NCBI GenBank assembly: GCA_963798705.1
Contig: CAWCTW010000003.1
Span: 372,001-436,000, forward strand
Length of the DNA stretch: 64,000 nucleotides
DNA from: AC-56 sp963798705
GTDB lineage: Bacteria > Actinomycetota > Thermoleophilia > Solirubrobacterales > 70-9
Reading direction: 5' to 3'
This document shows, in pieces, positions 1 through 8,968 of the stretch. The notes below the pieces were generated by a model. It was not told the DNA's origin, did not search any database, and saw only the letters and a program-made list of their open reading frames with translations. Both the position numbers and the translations under genes were made by a program. Position 1 is the stretch's first letter; each line of letters begins with the position of its first letter.

Positions 1-2
1 AC

Positions 3-527
3 CTGGTCGAATTCGTGCTGGGGTCGCGGTGGGACGTCGCGACCGGGCTGTTGCAGGCCTTCGGGCTGATCCTCGCCGCGCGCCAGATCGCATTCAACTG
101 GGTGGTGTTCATGAGCGCCATCGGCAATACCAAGCCGCTCGCGATCAACGGAGGGCTTCAGCTCGGGATCTTCGTGGTCGTGACGGCGCCGCTGATGCTC
201 ATTCTCGGCCTCACCGGCTACGCGATCGGGATGGCGGTCACGACGGTCTGCGAGATCGCGCTCAGGGGGTGGTTCCTGAAGCGGCTCTTCGCCGGCTTCA
301 ACCTCACGAGCCACATCGTGCGGGCGATCACGCCAATCGTGATACCCGTCGGCCTGGTGCTCGGGATGCGCCTACTGGAGAGCGGGCAGCGCTCGCTCTC
401 CACGGCCCTGGCCGAGTTCGCCCTCTACGGCGTCGCCACCGTCGCGGCGACGCTGGCGCTCGAGCGCCGCTTCGTCGCCGAGATGCTGGGATACCTCCGC
501 GGGGCCGTGCGCCCCGCCGCCACGTAG
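3..527 (+). CDS. Oligosaccharide flippase (Wzx/MATE-like), C-terminal part
   Basis: The reading frame is open from the first bases, so this is the 3' end of a gene starting outside the window. About 175 residues remain, with four or five hydrophobic segments (for example around LQLGIFVVVTAPLMLILGL and the segment after HIVRAITPIVIPVGL). Short basic loops and a polar tail separate and end them. This pattern and the composition match the C-terminal half of polysaccharide flippases, which move lipid-linked oligosaccharides across the membrane. The following genes for methyltransferase and sulfotransferase enzymes fit a surface-glycan cluster. The family call rests on topology and general resemblance, not on a diagnostic motif. 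Confidence 0.6.
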   Translation: MVEFVLGSRWDVATGLLQAFGLILAARQIAFNWVVFMSAIGNTKPLAINGGLQLGIFVVVTAPLMLILGLTGYAIGMAVTTVCEIALRGWFLKRLFAGFNLTSHIVRAITPIVIPVGLVLGMRLLESGQRSLSTALAEFALYGVATVAATLALERRFVAEMLGYLRGAVRPAAT

Positions 528-534
528 CGCCGGA

Positions 535-1269
535 ATGCACCGCGATGAGGGACACATGCGCCGGTTCTGGGACCGCCGCGCCCGCGAGGACGCCTTTCAC
601 TTCGTCGACAGCCGGCTGCCGTACCGGCATCCCGATCCCGAGCGCTTCTGGGGCGAGGGCGAGGCGGATCTGGCGAGGCTTCTGGAGATCGCCGGCGTCG
701 CGGTGGAGCCCGGCTCGCGGGTGCTCGAGATCGGTTGCGGGATCGGGCGCCTGACGCGCGGCCTCGCGGCCCGGGCCGGGGACGTGATCGCGCTCGACGT
801 GTCGGCCGAGATGCTGGCCCGCGCCCGCGCCCACAACGAGGAGCTCGACAACGTCACCTGGCTCCGCGGCGACGGCAGCACGCTCGCCGGCGTCGAGGAC
901 GCCAGCGTCGATGCGTGCGTCTCGCATGTGGTGTTTCAGCACATTCCCGACCCCGCGGTCACGTTGGGGTACGTCACCGAGATGGGCCGCGTCCTGCGCG
1001 CGGGCGGGTGGGCGGCGTTCCAGGTGTCCAACGACCCGCGCGTGCACCACGCGGAGCACCACAACTCGGCGGCGCGTCGACTCCTGCGGCGAGTCCGTGC
1101 CGCGGCGGGGCGGGCGCCGCGCGGGGTGGACGATCCCGCCTGGCTGGGCTCGGCCATCGACCTGCAAGAGCTCGAGGAGGTCACGAACGGCGCCGGGATG
1201 CGCCTCGAGCAGGTGTTCGGAGCCGGGACGCAGTTCTGCGTCGCCCGCACCCGCCGGATCCCGGCATGA
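535..1269 (+). CDS. Class I SAM-dependent methyltransferase
   Basis: A 244-residue protein with a Rossmann-type methyltransferase core. Motif I is VLEIGCGIGRLTRGL near residues 63-77. An acidic end of strand 2 follows at VIALDVSAEML, then the GDGSTL turn and a 'SHVVFQHIPDP' post-motif typical of the Methyltransf_11/25 families. The substrate cannot be read from the sequence. The gene lies seven bases after the flippase and overlaps the next gene by four bases (ATGA). It therefore probably belongs to one transcription unit that modifies a glycan or glycolipid. ATG at 535 is the first start after the upstream stop; a second ATG eight codons downstream is possible. Confidence 0.85.
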   Translation: MHRDEGHMRRFWDRRAREDAFHFVDSRLPYRHPDPERFWGEGEADLARLLEIAGVAVEPGSRVLEIGCGIGRLTRGLAARAGDVIALDVSAEMLARARAHNEELDNVTWLRGDGSTLAGVEDASVDACVSHVVFQHIPDPAVTLGYVTEMGRVLRAGGWAAFQVSNDPRVHHAEHHNSAARRLLRRVRAAAGRAPRGVDDPAWLGSAIDLQELEEVTNGAGMRLEQVFGAGTQFCVARTRRIPA

Positions 1270-2255
1270 GCGCCGGGCGGCTCCGCGGCGGCCTCCGTCG
1301 CCTGCGGGAAGCGTCCCGCCCCAGGCGCAGTGCCCGCGGTCAGATCGACGCCGGGTTCGAGTCACGGCTCGTGTGGCTGTTCGGCTCACCGCGCAGCGGG
1401 AGCACCTGGCTCATGCGCCAGCTCGCCGGGCATCCCGCCGTGGTGCCGGTCAACGAGCCGCTGATCGGCCAGCACCTGGGCCCGTTCTTCAGCGACGAGC
1501 CCGGGATCCAGGCCCGCGACCTGGATTCGAGCGACTTCACGCCCGTGAGGTACCTGCGCGACGCCGGCCAGTACTTCTTCGCGGCCGAGTTCCGCGAGGT
1601 GTGGGCGCCGCTGCTGGGGTCGCTGATGTGCGCGCGCTTCCACGCTCATGCCACCGCGCGGCCCGCGGCGGTCCCGCTGCCGGAGACCTTCGTCGTCATC
1701 AAGGAGCCTCACGGGTCGCAGGCCGCCGACGTGATCATGGAGGCGCTCCCCTCCTCGCGCCTGTTGTTTCTGTTGCGCGACGGCCGCGACGTGGTCGACT
1801 CCGAGCTCGCGGCGGCCGCCAAGGGGTCCTGGCTCGGCGACGTCTTCCCGGTCGTCGGGGGCGTCGGCGACGACGAGCGGCTGTCCTTCGTCGAGCAGAG
1901 CGCGTGCAAGTGGCTGTGGCGAACCGAGGTGGTGGAGCAGGCCTACGCGGCCCATCCGGGGCCGAAGCTGCTCGTGCGATACGAGGACATGCTCGCCGGC
2001 GCCGCGGGCCAGCTGCGCCGGGTGTTCCACTGGCTCGGTCTCGAGCTTGCCGATGCCGACCTGGACTCCCTGGTCCAGTCGCAGTCCTTCGAGCGGCTTC
2101 CCGCGGAGCACCGCGGGCCCGACAGGATCTTCCGCGCGGCGCAGCCGGGGCTCTGGCGCGAGAACCTCAGCCGCGAGGAGCAGAGCGTCGTCGAACGCGT
2201 AATCGGGCCGAAATTGCGCGAGCTGGGCTACGGATCCGACGACTCGTCCAGCTAG
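1266..2255 (+). CDS. PAPS-dependent sulfotransferase
   Basis: A 329-residue sulfotransferase. The 5'-phosphosulfate loop is GSPRSGSTWLMRQL (about residues 39-52). The 3'-phosphate-binding motif is LFLLRDGRDVVDSELA in the middle of the protein. These bind the sulfate donor PAPS in sulfotransferase family 1/3 proteins. The C-terminal ending 'LGYG' after a P-G-L-W-R-E-N-L segment is also seen in the homologue on the minus strand near 10 kb. The start is set by the ATGA overlap with the methyltransferase, implying translational coupling. The acceptor is unknown; a cell-surface saccharide or lipid is the likeliest given the neighbours. Confidence 0.85.
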   Translation: MSAGRLRGGLRRLREASRPRRSARGQIDAGFESRLVWLFGSPRSGSTWLMRQLAGHPAVVPVNEPLIGQHLGPFFSDEPGIQARDLDSSDFTPVRYLRDAGQYFFAAEFREVWAPLLGSLMCARFHAHATARPAAVPLPETFVVIKEPHGSQAADVIMEALPSSRLLFLLRDGRDVVDSELAAAAKGSWLGDVFPVVGGVGDDERLSFVEQSACKWLWRTEVVEQAYAAHPGPKLLVRYEDMLAGAAGQLRRVFHWLGLELADADLDSLVQSQSFERLPAEHRGPDRIFRAAQPGLWRENLSREEQSVVERVIGPKLRELGYGSDDSSS

Positions 2256-2273
2256 CGGGTTAGGATCGCCGCC

Positions 2274-3017
2274 ATGGAAGCCACTTCTGCGCCCACCAGG
2301 CGAATCAGCGTCGGGGATGTCATCAACGAGACCTTCTCGGTCTACGGGCAGAACTTCCTGCCCCTGATCGGCAGCGCGATCATCGTCTTCGCGGTGGTGG
2401 GCATCATCGCCGGGATCCTCGAAGCCTCCGGCGGGTGGATCCTGGGAGTGGTCGCCGGCATCGTCGGGTTGGCGGGGCGCGCGCTCTACGTCGGGTTCGT
2501 CGTCAAGCTCGTCGAGGACGTCCGCGACGGCAGGCGCGACCAGACGATCGGCGACCTCTTCTCCTCTGCCGCGCCCGCGATCCTGTCGCTGATCGTCTTC
2601 GGGGTTCTGTGGGCCATCGGCGTCGGCATCGGCCTCGTCCTGGTGATCGTCCCCGGGCTCATCCTGCTCACGTTCTGGTCGGTCGGGGGTCCGGCGATCG
2701 TGGCCGAGGGCATCGGTCCGTTCGAGGCCTTCGGGCGAAGCTGGCGCCTGGTTCGCGGCAACGCGTGGCCGGTCTTCGGAAGCCTCCTCCTCGTGCTCGT
2801 CATCGTGATCGTGGTCCAGTTCATCCTCGTGGCGATCGCCAACCCCATCGGTGACGGCGCGATCGTGGTGGCCAACGTCATCGCGGGCGCGGTGACGGCG
2901 CCGGTCTTCGCAGTCGCCGTCACGGTGATGTTCTTCGACCTCGGCGGCAGCACCGCGCCGGCAGGGCCGGCGGCGCCGGCGGCGGAGCCGCCTCCCCCCG
3001 TTGCACCCGGGGCCTGA
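2274..3017 (+). CDS. Polytopic membrane protein (YciC/GDPD-membrane-domain-like)
   Basis: A 247-residue protein with about six hydrophobic segments. A short cytoplasmic N-terminus (ISVGDVINETFSVYGQNF) precedes the first helix. This 'I-x-E-x-F-x-x-Y/W-x-x-x-F' pattern, followed by glycine-rich helices and a P-G-L-I-L turn, is typical of the DUF7847/YciC-like and glycerophosphodiesterase-associated membrane domains. The C-terminal 25 residues are Pro/Ala-rich and probably disordered. No catalytic motif is visible. It lies 18 bases after the sulfotransferase and may be co-transcribed. Function unknown. Confidence 0.7.
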   Translation: MEATSAPTRRISVGDVINETFSVYGQNFLPLIGSAIIVFAVVGIIAGILEASGGWILGVVAGIVGLAGRALYVGFVVKLVEDVRDGRRDQTIGDLFSSAAPAILSLIVFGVLWAIGVGIGLVLVIVPGLILLTFWSVGGPAIVAEGIGPFEAFGRSWRLVRGNAWPVFGSLLLVLVIVIVVQFILVAIANPIGDGAIVVANVIAGAVTAPVFAVAVTVMFFDLGGSTAPAGPAAPAAEPPPPVAPGA

Positions 3018-3085
3018 GCGCTTGCGGGCGTCGCAGCCGGGTCCCCGCGCTGCCATATCGATCGCCATCGGGAGCCGGCCATCCC

Positions 3086-3114
3086 TTGAGCCCGGACTCA
3101 ATGTGACATAGGGT
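3086..3114 (+). promoter_or_regulatory. Candidate sigma-70-type promoter for the NO reductase gene
   Basis: A TTGAGC hexamer (3086-3091) is separated by exactly 17 bases from TAGGGT (3109-3114), a -10 form often seen in high-GC actinobacteria. Transcription would start near 3121, about 24 bases before the norZ ATG. No clear palindromic NsrR/FNR-type operator is visible around it. This is a pattern match only. Confidence 0.45.
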
Positions 3115-3144
3115 CGCATCCGATCGAGGCATTCCGGAGCGGCC

Positions 3145-5487
3145 ATGGCCTGGGGCAACGGACAGCGGATCGAGAATCAGGAGCCGGCGCGGCAGCCGGA
3201 GGGAGGCAAACGAGAGCTTCTGGTCTCGCGCACCTGGGTGCAGGTCGCCGGGCTCGTCGTCCTGGCGGGGTTCTTCGTCCTCGTCTTCCTGGCCTATCGC
3301 ACCTACCAGTCCGACCCTCCGATTCCCGATCGCGTCGTCGATCCCAGAGGACGGACTGTCCTCACCGGAGATGACGTCCGGGCGGGCCAGAAGGTCTTCC
3401 TCCACCGCGGACTCATGGAGTACGGTTCGATCTTCGGGCATGGTGCTTACCTCGGCCCCGACTTCACCGCCGATTACCTGCACCGCTCGTCAGCCTCCGT
3501 CCGCGACCAGCTCGGCGGGAGCGGCTCAGATGCCGCCCGTCAGCGGACGATCTCCCAGTTCCAGGCCAACCGGTACGATCCCGACACCGGCACGCTTCCG
3601 ATCTCCGCGCCGCAGGCCCGGGCGTTTGGACAGCTGGAGCGCCACTACGGGAACTTCCTCGGCAGCCCCACCACGCGGTACGGGCTGCGTCCGAGGCCGG
3701 TAAGCGACCCACAGCAGATCCACGAGCTGACGGCCTTCTTTGCCTGGTCGGCCTGGGCGGCATCAGCCCGTCGGCCGGGACACAACTACTCGTACACCAA
3801 CAACTGGCCTCCCGAGGAGCAGGTCGGCAACGAGCCGAGCGCCAACGTGATCGTGTGGTCGGTGATCTCGCTCATCGCGCTGCTCGGGGGCATCGGGGTG
3901 CTGTTCGCGGTATTCGGGCGCTGGAGGCTGGGCTGGCACGGCCGCGACCAGGCGACGCTGAGCTTCCGCGCCCCTGGGGACGTGGCGCTCACGCCCGCCC
4001 AGCGCGCGACCGCCTGGTTCTTCTTCGTGATGGCCGCGCTCTTCCTCATCCAGACCGTGGTGGGGGGCATGGCCCAGCACTACCGGGCCGACCTGGAGGG
4101 CTTCTTTGGCATCGACGTCGCCCAGGTATTCCCCTACAACCTCGTCCGCACCTGGCACGTGCAGCTCGCGATCTTCTTCGTCGCGACCTCGTTCGTGGCC
4201 GCCGGGATCTTCCTGGCGCCGATGATCGCCGGGCGCGAGCCGAAGGGTCAGAGCTGGCTCGCCTTCGGCCTGCTGGGAGCGCTGGCCGTGGTCGTCTTCG
4301 GCAGCCTGATCGGCGAGTTCGCCGACATCCACAACTGGTTCTCGGGCTCGATCTTCGGCGATCAGGGATTCGAGTACCTGGATCTCGGCCGCTTCTGGCA
4401 GGTGCTCCTGGTGATCGGACTCTGCCTGTGGATAGTGATCCTCTTTCGCGGGCTGCGCGGCAGGTTGCGAAGGGAGCGCGTCGGAAACATGCCGTGGCTC
4501 TTCTTCCTCGCCGCCCTTGCGATCCCGGCGTTCTACGCAGTCGGCCTGCTCGTCAACGCCGGCGACAACTTCACGATCACGGACTACTGGCGCTTCTGGG
4601 TCGTCCATCTCTGGGTGGAGGACTTCCTCGAGCTGTTCACGACGGCGATGGTCGCCTACATCTTCGTGCTGCTGGGGGTAGTCCGCGAGCGCGTGGCGCT
4701 GCTGGTGATCCTCCTGGACATCATCCTCTACTCGGTCGGGGGTGTGATCGGGACGATGCACCACCTGTATTTCTCCGGCGCTCCCGCGGAGAACATGGCG
4801 CTCGGCGCCGTCTTCTCCGCACTCGAGGTGATGCCGCTGACCTTCCTCACCGTCGAGGCCTGGAGCTTCCTCCAGCTCGGGGCGCGGCAGGAGTCGAAGT
4901 CGGCGACCCCCTTCCCGCATCGATGGGCGGTGATGTTCCTGGTCGCCGTCGGCTTCTGGAACTTTCTGGGCGCGGGGATCTTCGGCTTCCTGATCAACCT
5001 GCCGATCGTCTCCTACTACGAGATCGGCACCGCCCTCACCGCCAACCACGGCCACACGGCGATGATGGGCGTATACGGAATGCTCGCGGTCGGATTGGCG
5101 CTCTTCTGCCTGCGGTACCTGATCCCCACGGACCGCTGGAAGGACCGTGCCGCGAAGATGAGCTTCTGGGGCCTCAACATCGGGCTCGCGTGGATGGCGT
5201 TCGCCACCCTGTTCCCGCTCGGAATTCGTCAGCTGTATGAGTCGGTCAACGTGGGCTACTGGGACGCTCGCTCGCTCGATTACCTCTCGACCAACACCAA
5301 CACGGTGATCGAATGGCTCCGGCTGCCGGGCGACGTCTACTTCATCCTGGTCGGTGTCCTCCCGCTCCTCTACCTGACCTATCTGGGAGTCCGTCACACG
5401 GTCGAGCGCGTGGTGATCACGGAGCCGGAGGAGGTCCTGTTCACGGAGGTGACGGACCCGGAGGAGACCGTCGGAGCAGGGCGGTGA
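3145..5487 (+). CDS. norZ: Quinol-dependent nitric-oxide reductase (qNOR, single subunit)
   Basis: A 780-residue heme-copper-superfamily protein that reduces NO to N2O with quinol electrons. The N-terminal helix (VAGLVVLAGFFVLVFLAY) is followed by a periplasmic cytochrome-c-like domain without CXXCH (residues about 50-220), the hallmark of the quinol form. The NorB core has the low-spin heme histidine in RTWHVQLAIF, the FeB region HLWVEDFLELF, a histidine pair in MHHLYFSGAP, and HGHTAMMGVYGM for the two hemes. Length is normal for the family. A 30-codon frame and a membrane gene follow in overlapping arrangement. Physiologically it would serve NO detoxification or partial denitrification; no other denitrification gene is visible here. 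Confidence 0.93.
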   Translation: MAWGNGQRIENQEPARQPEGGKRELLVSRTWVQVAGLVVLAGFFVLVFLAYRTYQSDPPIPDRVVDPRGRTVLTGDDVRAGQKVFLHRGLMEYGSIFGHGAYLGPDFTADYLHRSSASVRDQLGGSGSDAARQRTISQFQANRYDPDTGTLPISAPQARAFGQLERHYGNFLGSPTTRYGLRPRPVSDPQQIHELTAFFAWSAWAASARRPGHNYSYTNNWPPEEQVGNEPSANVIVWSVISLIALLGGIGVLFAVFGRWRLGWHGRDQATLSFRAPGDVALTPAQRATAWFFFVMAALFLIQTVVGGMAQHYRADLEGFFGIDVAQVFPYNLVRTWHVQLAIFFVATSFVAAGIFLAPMIAGREPKGQSWLAFGLLGALAVVVFGSLIGEFADIHNWFSGSIFGDQGFEYLDLGRFWQVLLVIGLCLWIVILFRGLRGRLRRERVGNMPWLFFLAALAIPAFYAVGLLVNAGDNFTITDYWRFWVVHLWVEDFLELFTTAMVAYIFVLLGVVRERVALLVILLDIILYSVGGVIGTMHHLYFSGAPAENMALGAVFSALEVMPLTFLTVEAWSFLQLGARQESKSATPFPHRWAVMFLVAVGFWNFLGAGIFGFLINLPIVSYYEIGTALTANHGHTAMMGVYGMLAVGLALFCLRYLIPTDRWKDRAAKMSFWGLNIGLAWMAFATLFPLGIRQLYESVNVGYWDARSLDYLSTNTNTVIEWLRLPGDVYFILVGVLPLLYLTYLGVRHTVERVVITEPEEVLFTEVTDPEETVGAGR

Positions 5488-5576
5488 GCGCGGTGCCCGA
5501 GCAGCGTCGGCGGCACGCCGACCGATCGCCCTCACGTTGGCACCGCGACAGGCCGGTGTCGGTGGTGGTCGAATGA
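5484..5576 (+). CDS. Possible 30-residue coupling ORF
   Basis: A GTG overlaps the norZ stop codon (GTGA) and opens a 30-codon frame that ends exactly in an ATGA overlap with the next gene. The peptide is Arg/His-rich, without hydrophobic stretches or known motif. Its only support is the precise chaining norZ-ORF-membrane protein, which would let ribosomes carry translation across the 85-base gap. It could equally be chance in GC-rich DNA. Confidence 0.3.
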   Translation: MSAVPEQRRRHADRSPSRWHRDRPVSVVVE

Positions 5577-6145
5577 GCGCGATTGCCACGGAGAGCCTGC
5601 TCGCAGCCGGGTACGGCCTGTTCCTGGCGGTGGTGGCGCTCGGCCTGGACGCCCTCGCCCGTCACTCGCATCGTCGCTCCGAGCTCTACAGAACTGCGGG
5701 GTTTGCCTATCTCGAGCAGGTGGACGCCTGGGACTGCCCGGAGGGCGAGCGCCTGCATCGCGTCGAGACCGACATGCGGCAGCGTGTGGCGCGTTACCGT
5801 GCCTCGGCCCAGGTCTGCAACGCGTGTCCGCGCAAGGGGGACTGCACCGAGTCGGACACGGGCCGCGAGGTGACGCGCACCATCGATCCATGGCCACACT
5901 CGGAGGCTGGACGCTTTCACCGAGGGATCGCCGTCGCGATCGTCGGCTTCGGCAGCCTCGTGATCTGCGCCGGCGCCGTGCTACACCACGGTGCCGTGGA
6001 CCTCGTGGTGCTTGGCGGGTCGCTGCTGGTCTGCGGTGTCGTCGGTCTCCACCTGCTGGCCGATCTGCGGTCGAGCCCGTCCGGTTTCCCGTGGCCGGCG
6101 GGGGAGCGAAGCGGCGCAACCCCGCCAATCGCCTTAGATGACTGA
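5573..6145 (+). CDS. Membrane protein carrying a transposase-like Cys-rich zinc motif
   Basis: A 190-residue protein. An N-terminal helix (LLAAGYGLFLAVVALGLDAL) is followed by a soluble segment with the pattern CPEGERL...RYRASAQVCNACPRKG, then DCTESDTGREV. Two helices follow (about residues 110-165). The C-x2-C-x5-C block with preceding CPxG and RYRAS closely resembles the Cys-rich segment of IS1182/DDE_Tnp_1_6 transposases, but no DDE catalytic core is present. The ATG used here lies behind a possible 12-residue extension from an upstream GTG. Position after norZ suggests a role linked to NO or redox sensing; this is inference. Confidence 0.65.
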   Translation: MSAIATESLLAAGYGLFLAVVALGLDALARHSHRRSELYRTAGFAYLEQVDAWDCPEGERLHRVETDMRQRVARYRASAQVCNACPRKGDCTESDTGREVTRTIDPWPHSEAGRFHRGIAVAIVGFGSLVICAGAVLHHGAVDLVVLGGSLLVCGVVGLHLLADLRSSPSGFPWPAGERSGATPPIALDD

Positions 6146-6208
6146 GTCCCAACCCGCGTGTGCCCGGGGGTTCGCCCGGCCAAGCAGCTCAAGGACGCCA
6201 TCAAGCCT

Positions 6209-7399
6209 TTAGTCGGGCAGCAGGGGAACGGCCGGGCCCTGGTCACGCCCGAGGAGCACGGCCCGGGTGACCGCGTCCGATCCGAACCGGTCGCGGATCC
6301 GGTCCAGCGCCGCATCCAGGGCAGCGGGCTGCGCCCGGTCCAGCGGCAGCGCGAGCTGGATCGCACCCCCGTCGCCGAGATTGGCGAGTGACACACCGAT
6401 GAGCGTGATGCCGCGGCGCTCGATCAGCGGTAGCGCCGCGGCCAGGAGCTCGCGGGCGGTGGTGAGGACTGCGGGCGTCTGGCAGGTCGCCTCCGGGAGC
6501 GTGCGGGATCTGGTCGCGCGCGAGAAGTCGTCGAACCGCAGGCGCAGCGTGACCGCGCTGCAGACTCGGCGGGCGGCGCGCAATCGCCGGGCGAGCCGCT
6601 CGACGAGGCCGATGAGAACGGCGTCCAGCGCCTCCGGCGATCGCGGCGATCGCCCCAGGGCGCGCTGGGCTCCCATCGAGCGGCGCCGGCGGCGCCCGCG
6701 CACCCGCCGAGGGTCCCGGTTGTTGGCGAGGGCGTGGAGGTGGCGGCCCGAAGCCCGGCCCAGAATGGACACGAGCGCCCCTTCGGCGAGCTCCGCCACC
6801 TGTCCCACCGTCACGAGCCCCAGGTCGCGGAGCCTGCGGGAGGTCACCTCGCCGACCCCCCAGAGCCGTTCGACGGCGAGCGGATGGAGGAAGTCGAGCT
6901 CGCCTCCGGCCGGGACGATCAGCAGACCATCCGGCTTGGCCACTGCGCTGGCGACCTTGGCGAGGAACTTGGTGCCTGCGACCCCGACGGTGATCGGCAG
7001 GCCCACCCGATTGCGGACCTCCAGGCGCAGCCGCGCGGCGATCTCCGGCGGTGAGCCGGAGATCCGGTCGAGCCCGCGAACGTCGAGAAAGGCCTCGTCG
7101 ATCGACAGCGCCTCGACCACCGGCGCCGTTTCCCGGAACACTTCGAACACCGCCCTGCTCGCCTCCGAGTAGGCCGACATCCGCGGCGGCACGACCACCG
7201 CCTTGGGGCAGAGGCGCCGGGCCTGCGCCCCGCCCATCGCCGTTCGCACCCCGTAGGCCCGCGCCTCGTAGCTGGCGGCCAGCACGACGCCGGCGCCCAC
7301 GATGACCGGCCGGCCCAGCAGGCGGGGGTCGTCGCGCTGCTCGACCGAGGCGTAGAAGGAGTCGAGGTCGGCATGGAGGATCGTGGCCGCCCCTGGCAC
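6209..7399 (-). CDS. dinB: DNA polymerase IV (Y-family, DinB)
   Basis: A 396-residue translesion DNA polymerase. The N-terminal LHADLDSFYASVEQ gives the first metal ligand and steric region. YEARAYGVRTAM is the nucleotide-binding finger. SIDEAFLDVRG holds the catalytic Asp-Glu pair. A helix-hairpin-helix segment (LWGVGEVTSRRLRDLGL) and little-finger domain complete the fold. GTG at 7399, just before the conserved strand (VPGAATILHADLD), is the only start that gives the normal N-terminus; the frame stays open further upstream without homology. No LexA-like box was evident. It lies 44 bases downstream of a sulfatase-fold gene on the same strand. Confidence 0.92.
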   Translation of the reverse strand: MPGAATILHADLDSFYASVEQRDDPRLLGRPVIVGAGVVLAASYEARAYGVRTAMGGAQARRLCPKAVVVPPRMSAYSEASRAVFEVFRETAPVVEALSIDEAFLDVRGLDRISGSPPEIAARLRLEVRNRVGLPITVGVAGTKFLAKVASAVAKPDGLLIVPAGGELDFLHPLAVERLWGVGEVTSRRLRDLGLVTVGQVAELAEGALVSILGRASGRHLHALANNRDPRRVRGRRRRRSMGAQRALGRSPRSPEALDAVLIGLVERLARRLRAARRVCSAVTLRLRFDDFSRATRSRTLPEATCQTPAVLTTARELLAAALPLIERRGITLIGVSLANLGDGGAIQLALPLDRAQPAALDAALDRIRDRFGSDAVTRAVLLGRDQGPAVPLLPD

Positions 7400-7443
7400 G
7401 AACGCATGTTCGCAAGCGCTCGGGACGGAAGCGGGCGCCCGCC

Positions 7444-8880
7444 CTACAGGTAGCCGAGGAGCCGCATGCGCTCTTCGAGGTCCTCCGTCTCGTCCGTGGC
7501 GGCCGTGACGGGGACCGCGCCGGTGGCGGCCGGCTCGAGACCGGTCGCGGCCATTGCGGGATGGTCCAGGGCGCGCCTCAGGTGGTCGACCGCCTCGGCG
7601 TCCGGGCCGGGGGGCGGGTCGCGCAGCAGGTCGCGCGGGTTCAGCTCGAGCGGATCCGTCTCCAGGTCGTGGAGCAGGTCGCGACCCTCGCGGCGGATCA
7701 GCTTTCGCCGCCCGTCCGTGGCGGAGACGAACGGCGTGGTGAGGCGCTCGAAGGCCGCGTCGTCTAGCTCCCATTCCCGCGCGGTGTCGGCGGCGCGCGG
7801 GTCCGAGGCCAGCACCGGCGGGTCGAGCTGCGAGAGGGCGACCCCCTCCGGCAGGTCGCCGTTCCACGGGTGGCCTTCGATGCCCGCCAGCTCGGCGGCC
7901 AGGCGTGGCAGCTCGGTTAGGCTCGTGATGCGATCGAGGTCGACCGTCTCGCAAGGCCCGTTGACGATCAGGGGAACGTGGATCAGGCGGTCGTCGAGCG
8001 AGAAGGAATGGGCGATCAGCCCGCCCTCGCCGAAGTTCTCGCCGTGATCCGAGGTGACCATGACGATCGTGTCGTCCAGGGCGCCGCGCCGCTCCAGGGC
8101 GTCGAGGACTCGTCCGAGCCAGTCGTCCATGTAGCGGATGCTGGCGCCGTACAGGTGCCGCATCCGCTCCAGCGCCGCGTCCGGGATGTCGAAGTCCGTC
8201 ACGCATGCCTTCCAGATCGCCTCCAGCGTCAGGTGGCGACGCGCCTCGAATCCCGCCCGGAGCCTCCCGGCTGGGGAGAGATCGTTGTAGGGCCGGGGAG
8301 GCAGGTAGGGCGAGTGGCACTCGATCAGGTTCACGAACCAGAAGAAGGGCTGATCGGGCTCCAGGCAGTCGATCCACCGGCGCAGGACGCGCTCGCTCTC
8401 CGCCGCGCCGTCGTCCACCTCGGCCCGCAGGATCTCCCGGCCCCACCGCGCGCGGGCGCGCAGCGACGGCTCGCGGATCTTCCCCTGCCTGCCCGTGTTG
8501 ATCTCGACGAAGTCGTCGAATCCCACCGAGAAGCCGGTCCGCTCCGACACCCAGAGGTTGGTCGTCACACCGCCGGTGCGGTAACCGGCGCGGCGCAGGC
8601 CCGCCGGCAGCACGCGGTCCGACAGCGCCTCCATGCGCGAGTGCGCGTCGGCCGGTGAGGCCTCCGTGAGGCCGATCCCGGTCGCGCGGGGCAGCAGGCC
8701 CGTGAACATCGCCGCGTGGGAGGGCAGGGTCCAGCTCGCGGCCGCATAGGCGCTGGGCGCGGCCTTGCCCTCGGAAGCGAGCTGGGCGAGAACCGGAGTC
8801 GAGCCCGGCGGCGCGCCATACGGCTCCAGCGCGTCGGCGCGCGCGGTGTCCAGGACCACGCAGAGAACGTTGGGCGGCAC
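7444..8880 (-). CDS. Sulfatase-fold hydrolase/phosphotransferase
   Basis: A 478-residue alkaline-phosphatase-superfamily protein. Metal ligands are in NVLCVVLDTARADAL (N-terminus) and VTSDHGENFGEGGL. At the position where true sulfatases carry Cys or Ser in the C/S-x-P-x-R motif, this protein reads WTLPSH, so the nucleophile would be Thr51. That is as in LtaS-like phosphotransferases or phosphodiesterases, and formylglycine activation is not expected. GTG at 8880 is chosen because it starts just before the first strand; a TTG eight codons upstream is possible. It is divergent from another sulfatase-fold gene 88 bases away. Confidence 0.8.
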   Translation of the reverse strand: MPPNVLCVVLDTARADALEPYGAPPGSTPVLAQLASEGKAAPSAYAAASWTLPSHAAMFTGLLPRATGIGLTEASPADAHSRMEALSDRVLPAGLRRAGYRTGGVTTNLWVSERTGFSVGFDDFVEINTGRQGKIREPSLRARARWGREILRAEVDDGAAESERVLRRWIDCLEPDQPFFWFVNLIECHSPYLPPRPYNDLSPAGRLRAGFEARRHLTLEAIWKACVTDFDIPDAALERMRHLYGASIRYMDDWLGRVLDALERRGALDDTIVMVTSDHGENFGEGGLIAHSFSLDDRLIHVPLIVNGPCETVDLDRITSLTELPRLAAELAGIEGHPWNGDLPEGVALSQLDPPVLASDPRAADTAREWELDDAAFERLTTPFVSATDGRRKLIRREGRDLLHDLETDPLELNPRDLLRDPPPGPDAEAVDHLRRALDHPAMAATGLEPAATGAVPVTAATDETEDLEERMRLLGYL

Positions 8881-8968
8881 GGCCGCGAGTCTAATGAGGA
8901 CCAATGGGGGCGCGATGCACTCGGTTCAGCCCTGCGGCGCGGCCCCGGGGGACTAGTCTGAGGCGGCC

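Noticed and set aside
1386..3158. Very long antisense ORFs (also at 3763-5589, 26721-29495 and 48323-50512)
   Set aside because: They mirror real genes in GC-rich DNA, are Arg/Asp/Pro-rich and carry no family motif.
5573..6145. Transposase remnant / insertion sequence
   Set aside because: Only the Cys-rich block is similar; helices, intact frame and operon position argue for a functional membrane protein rather than a broken IS.
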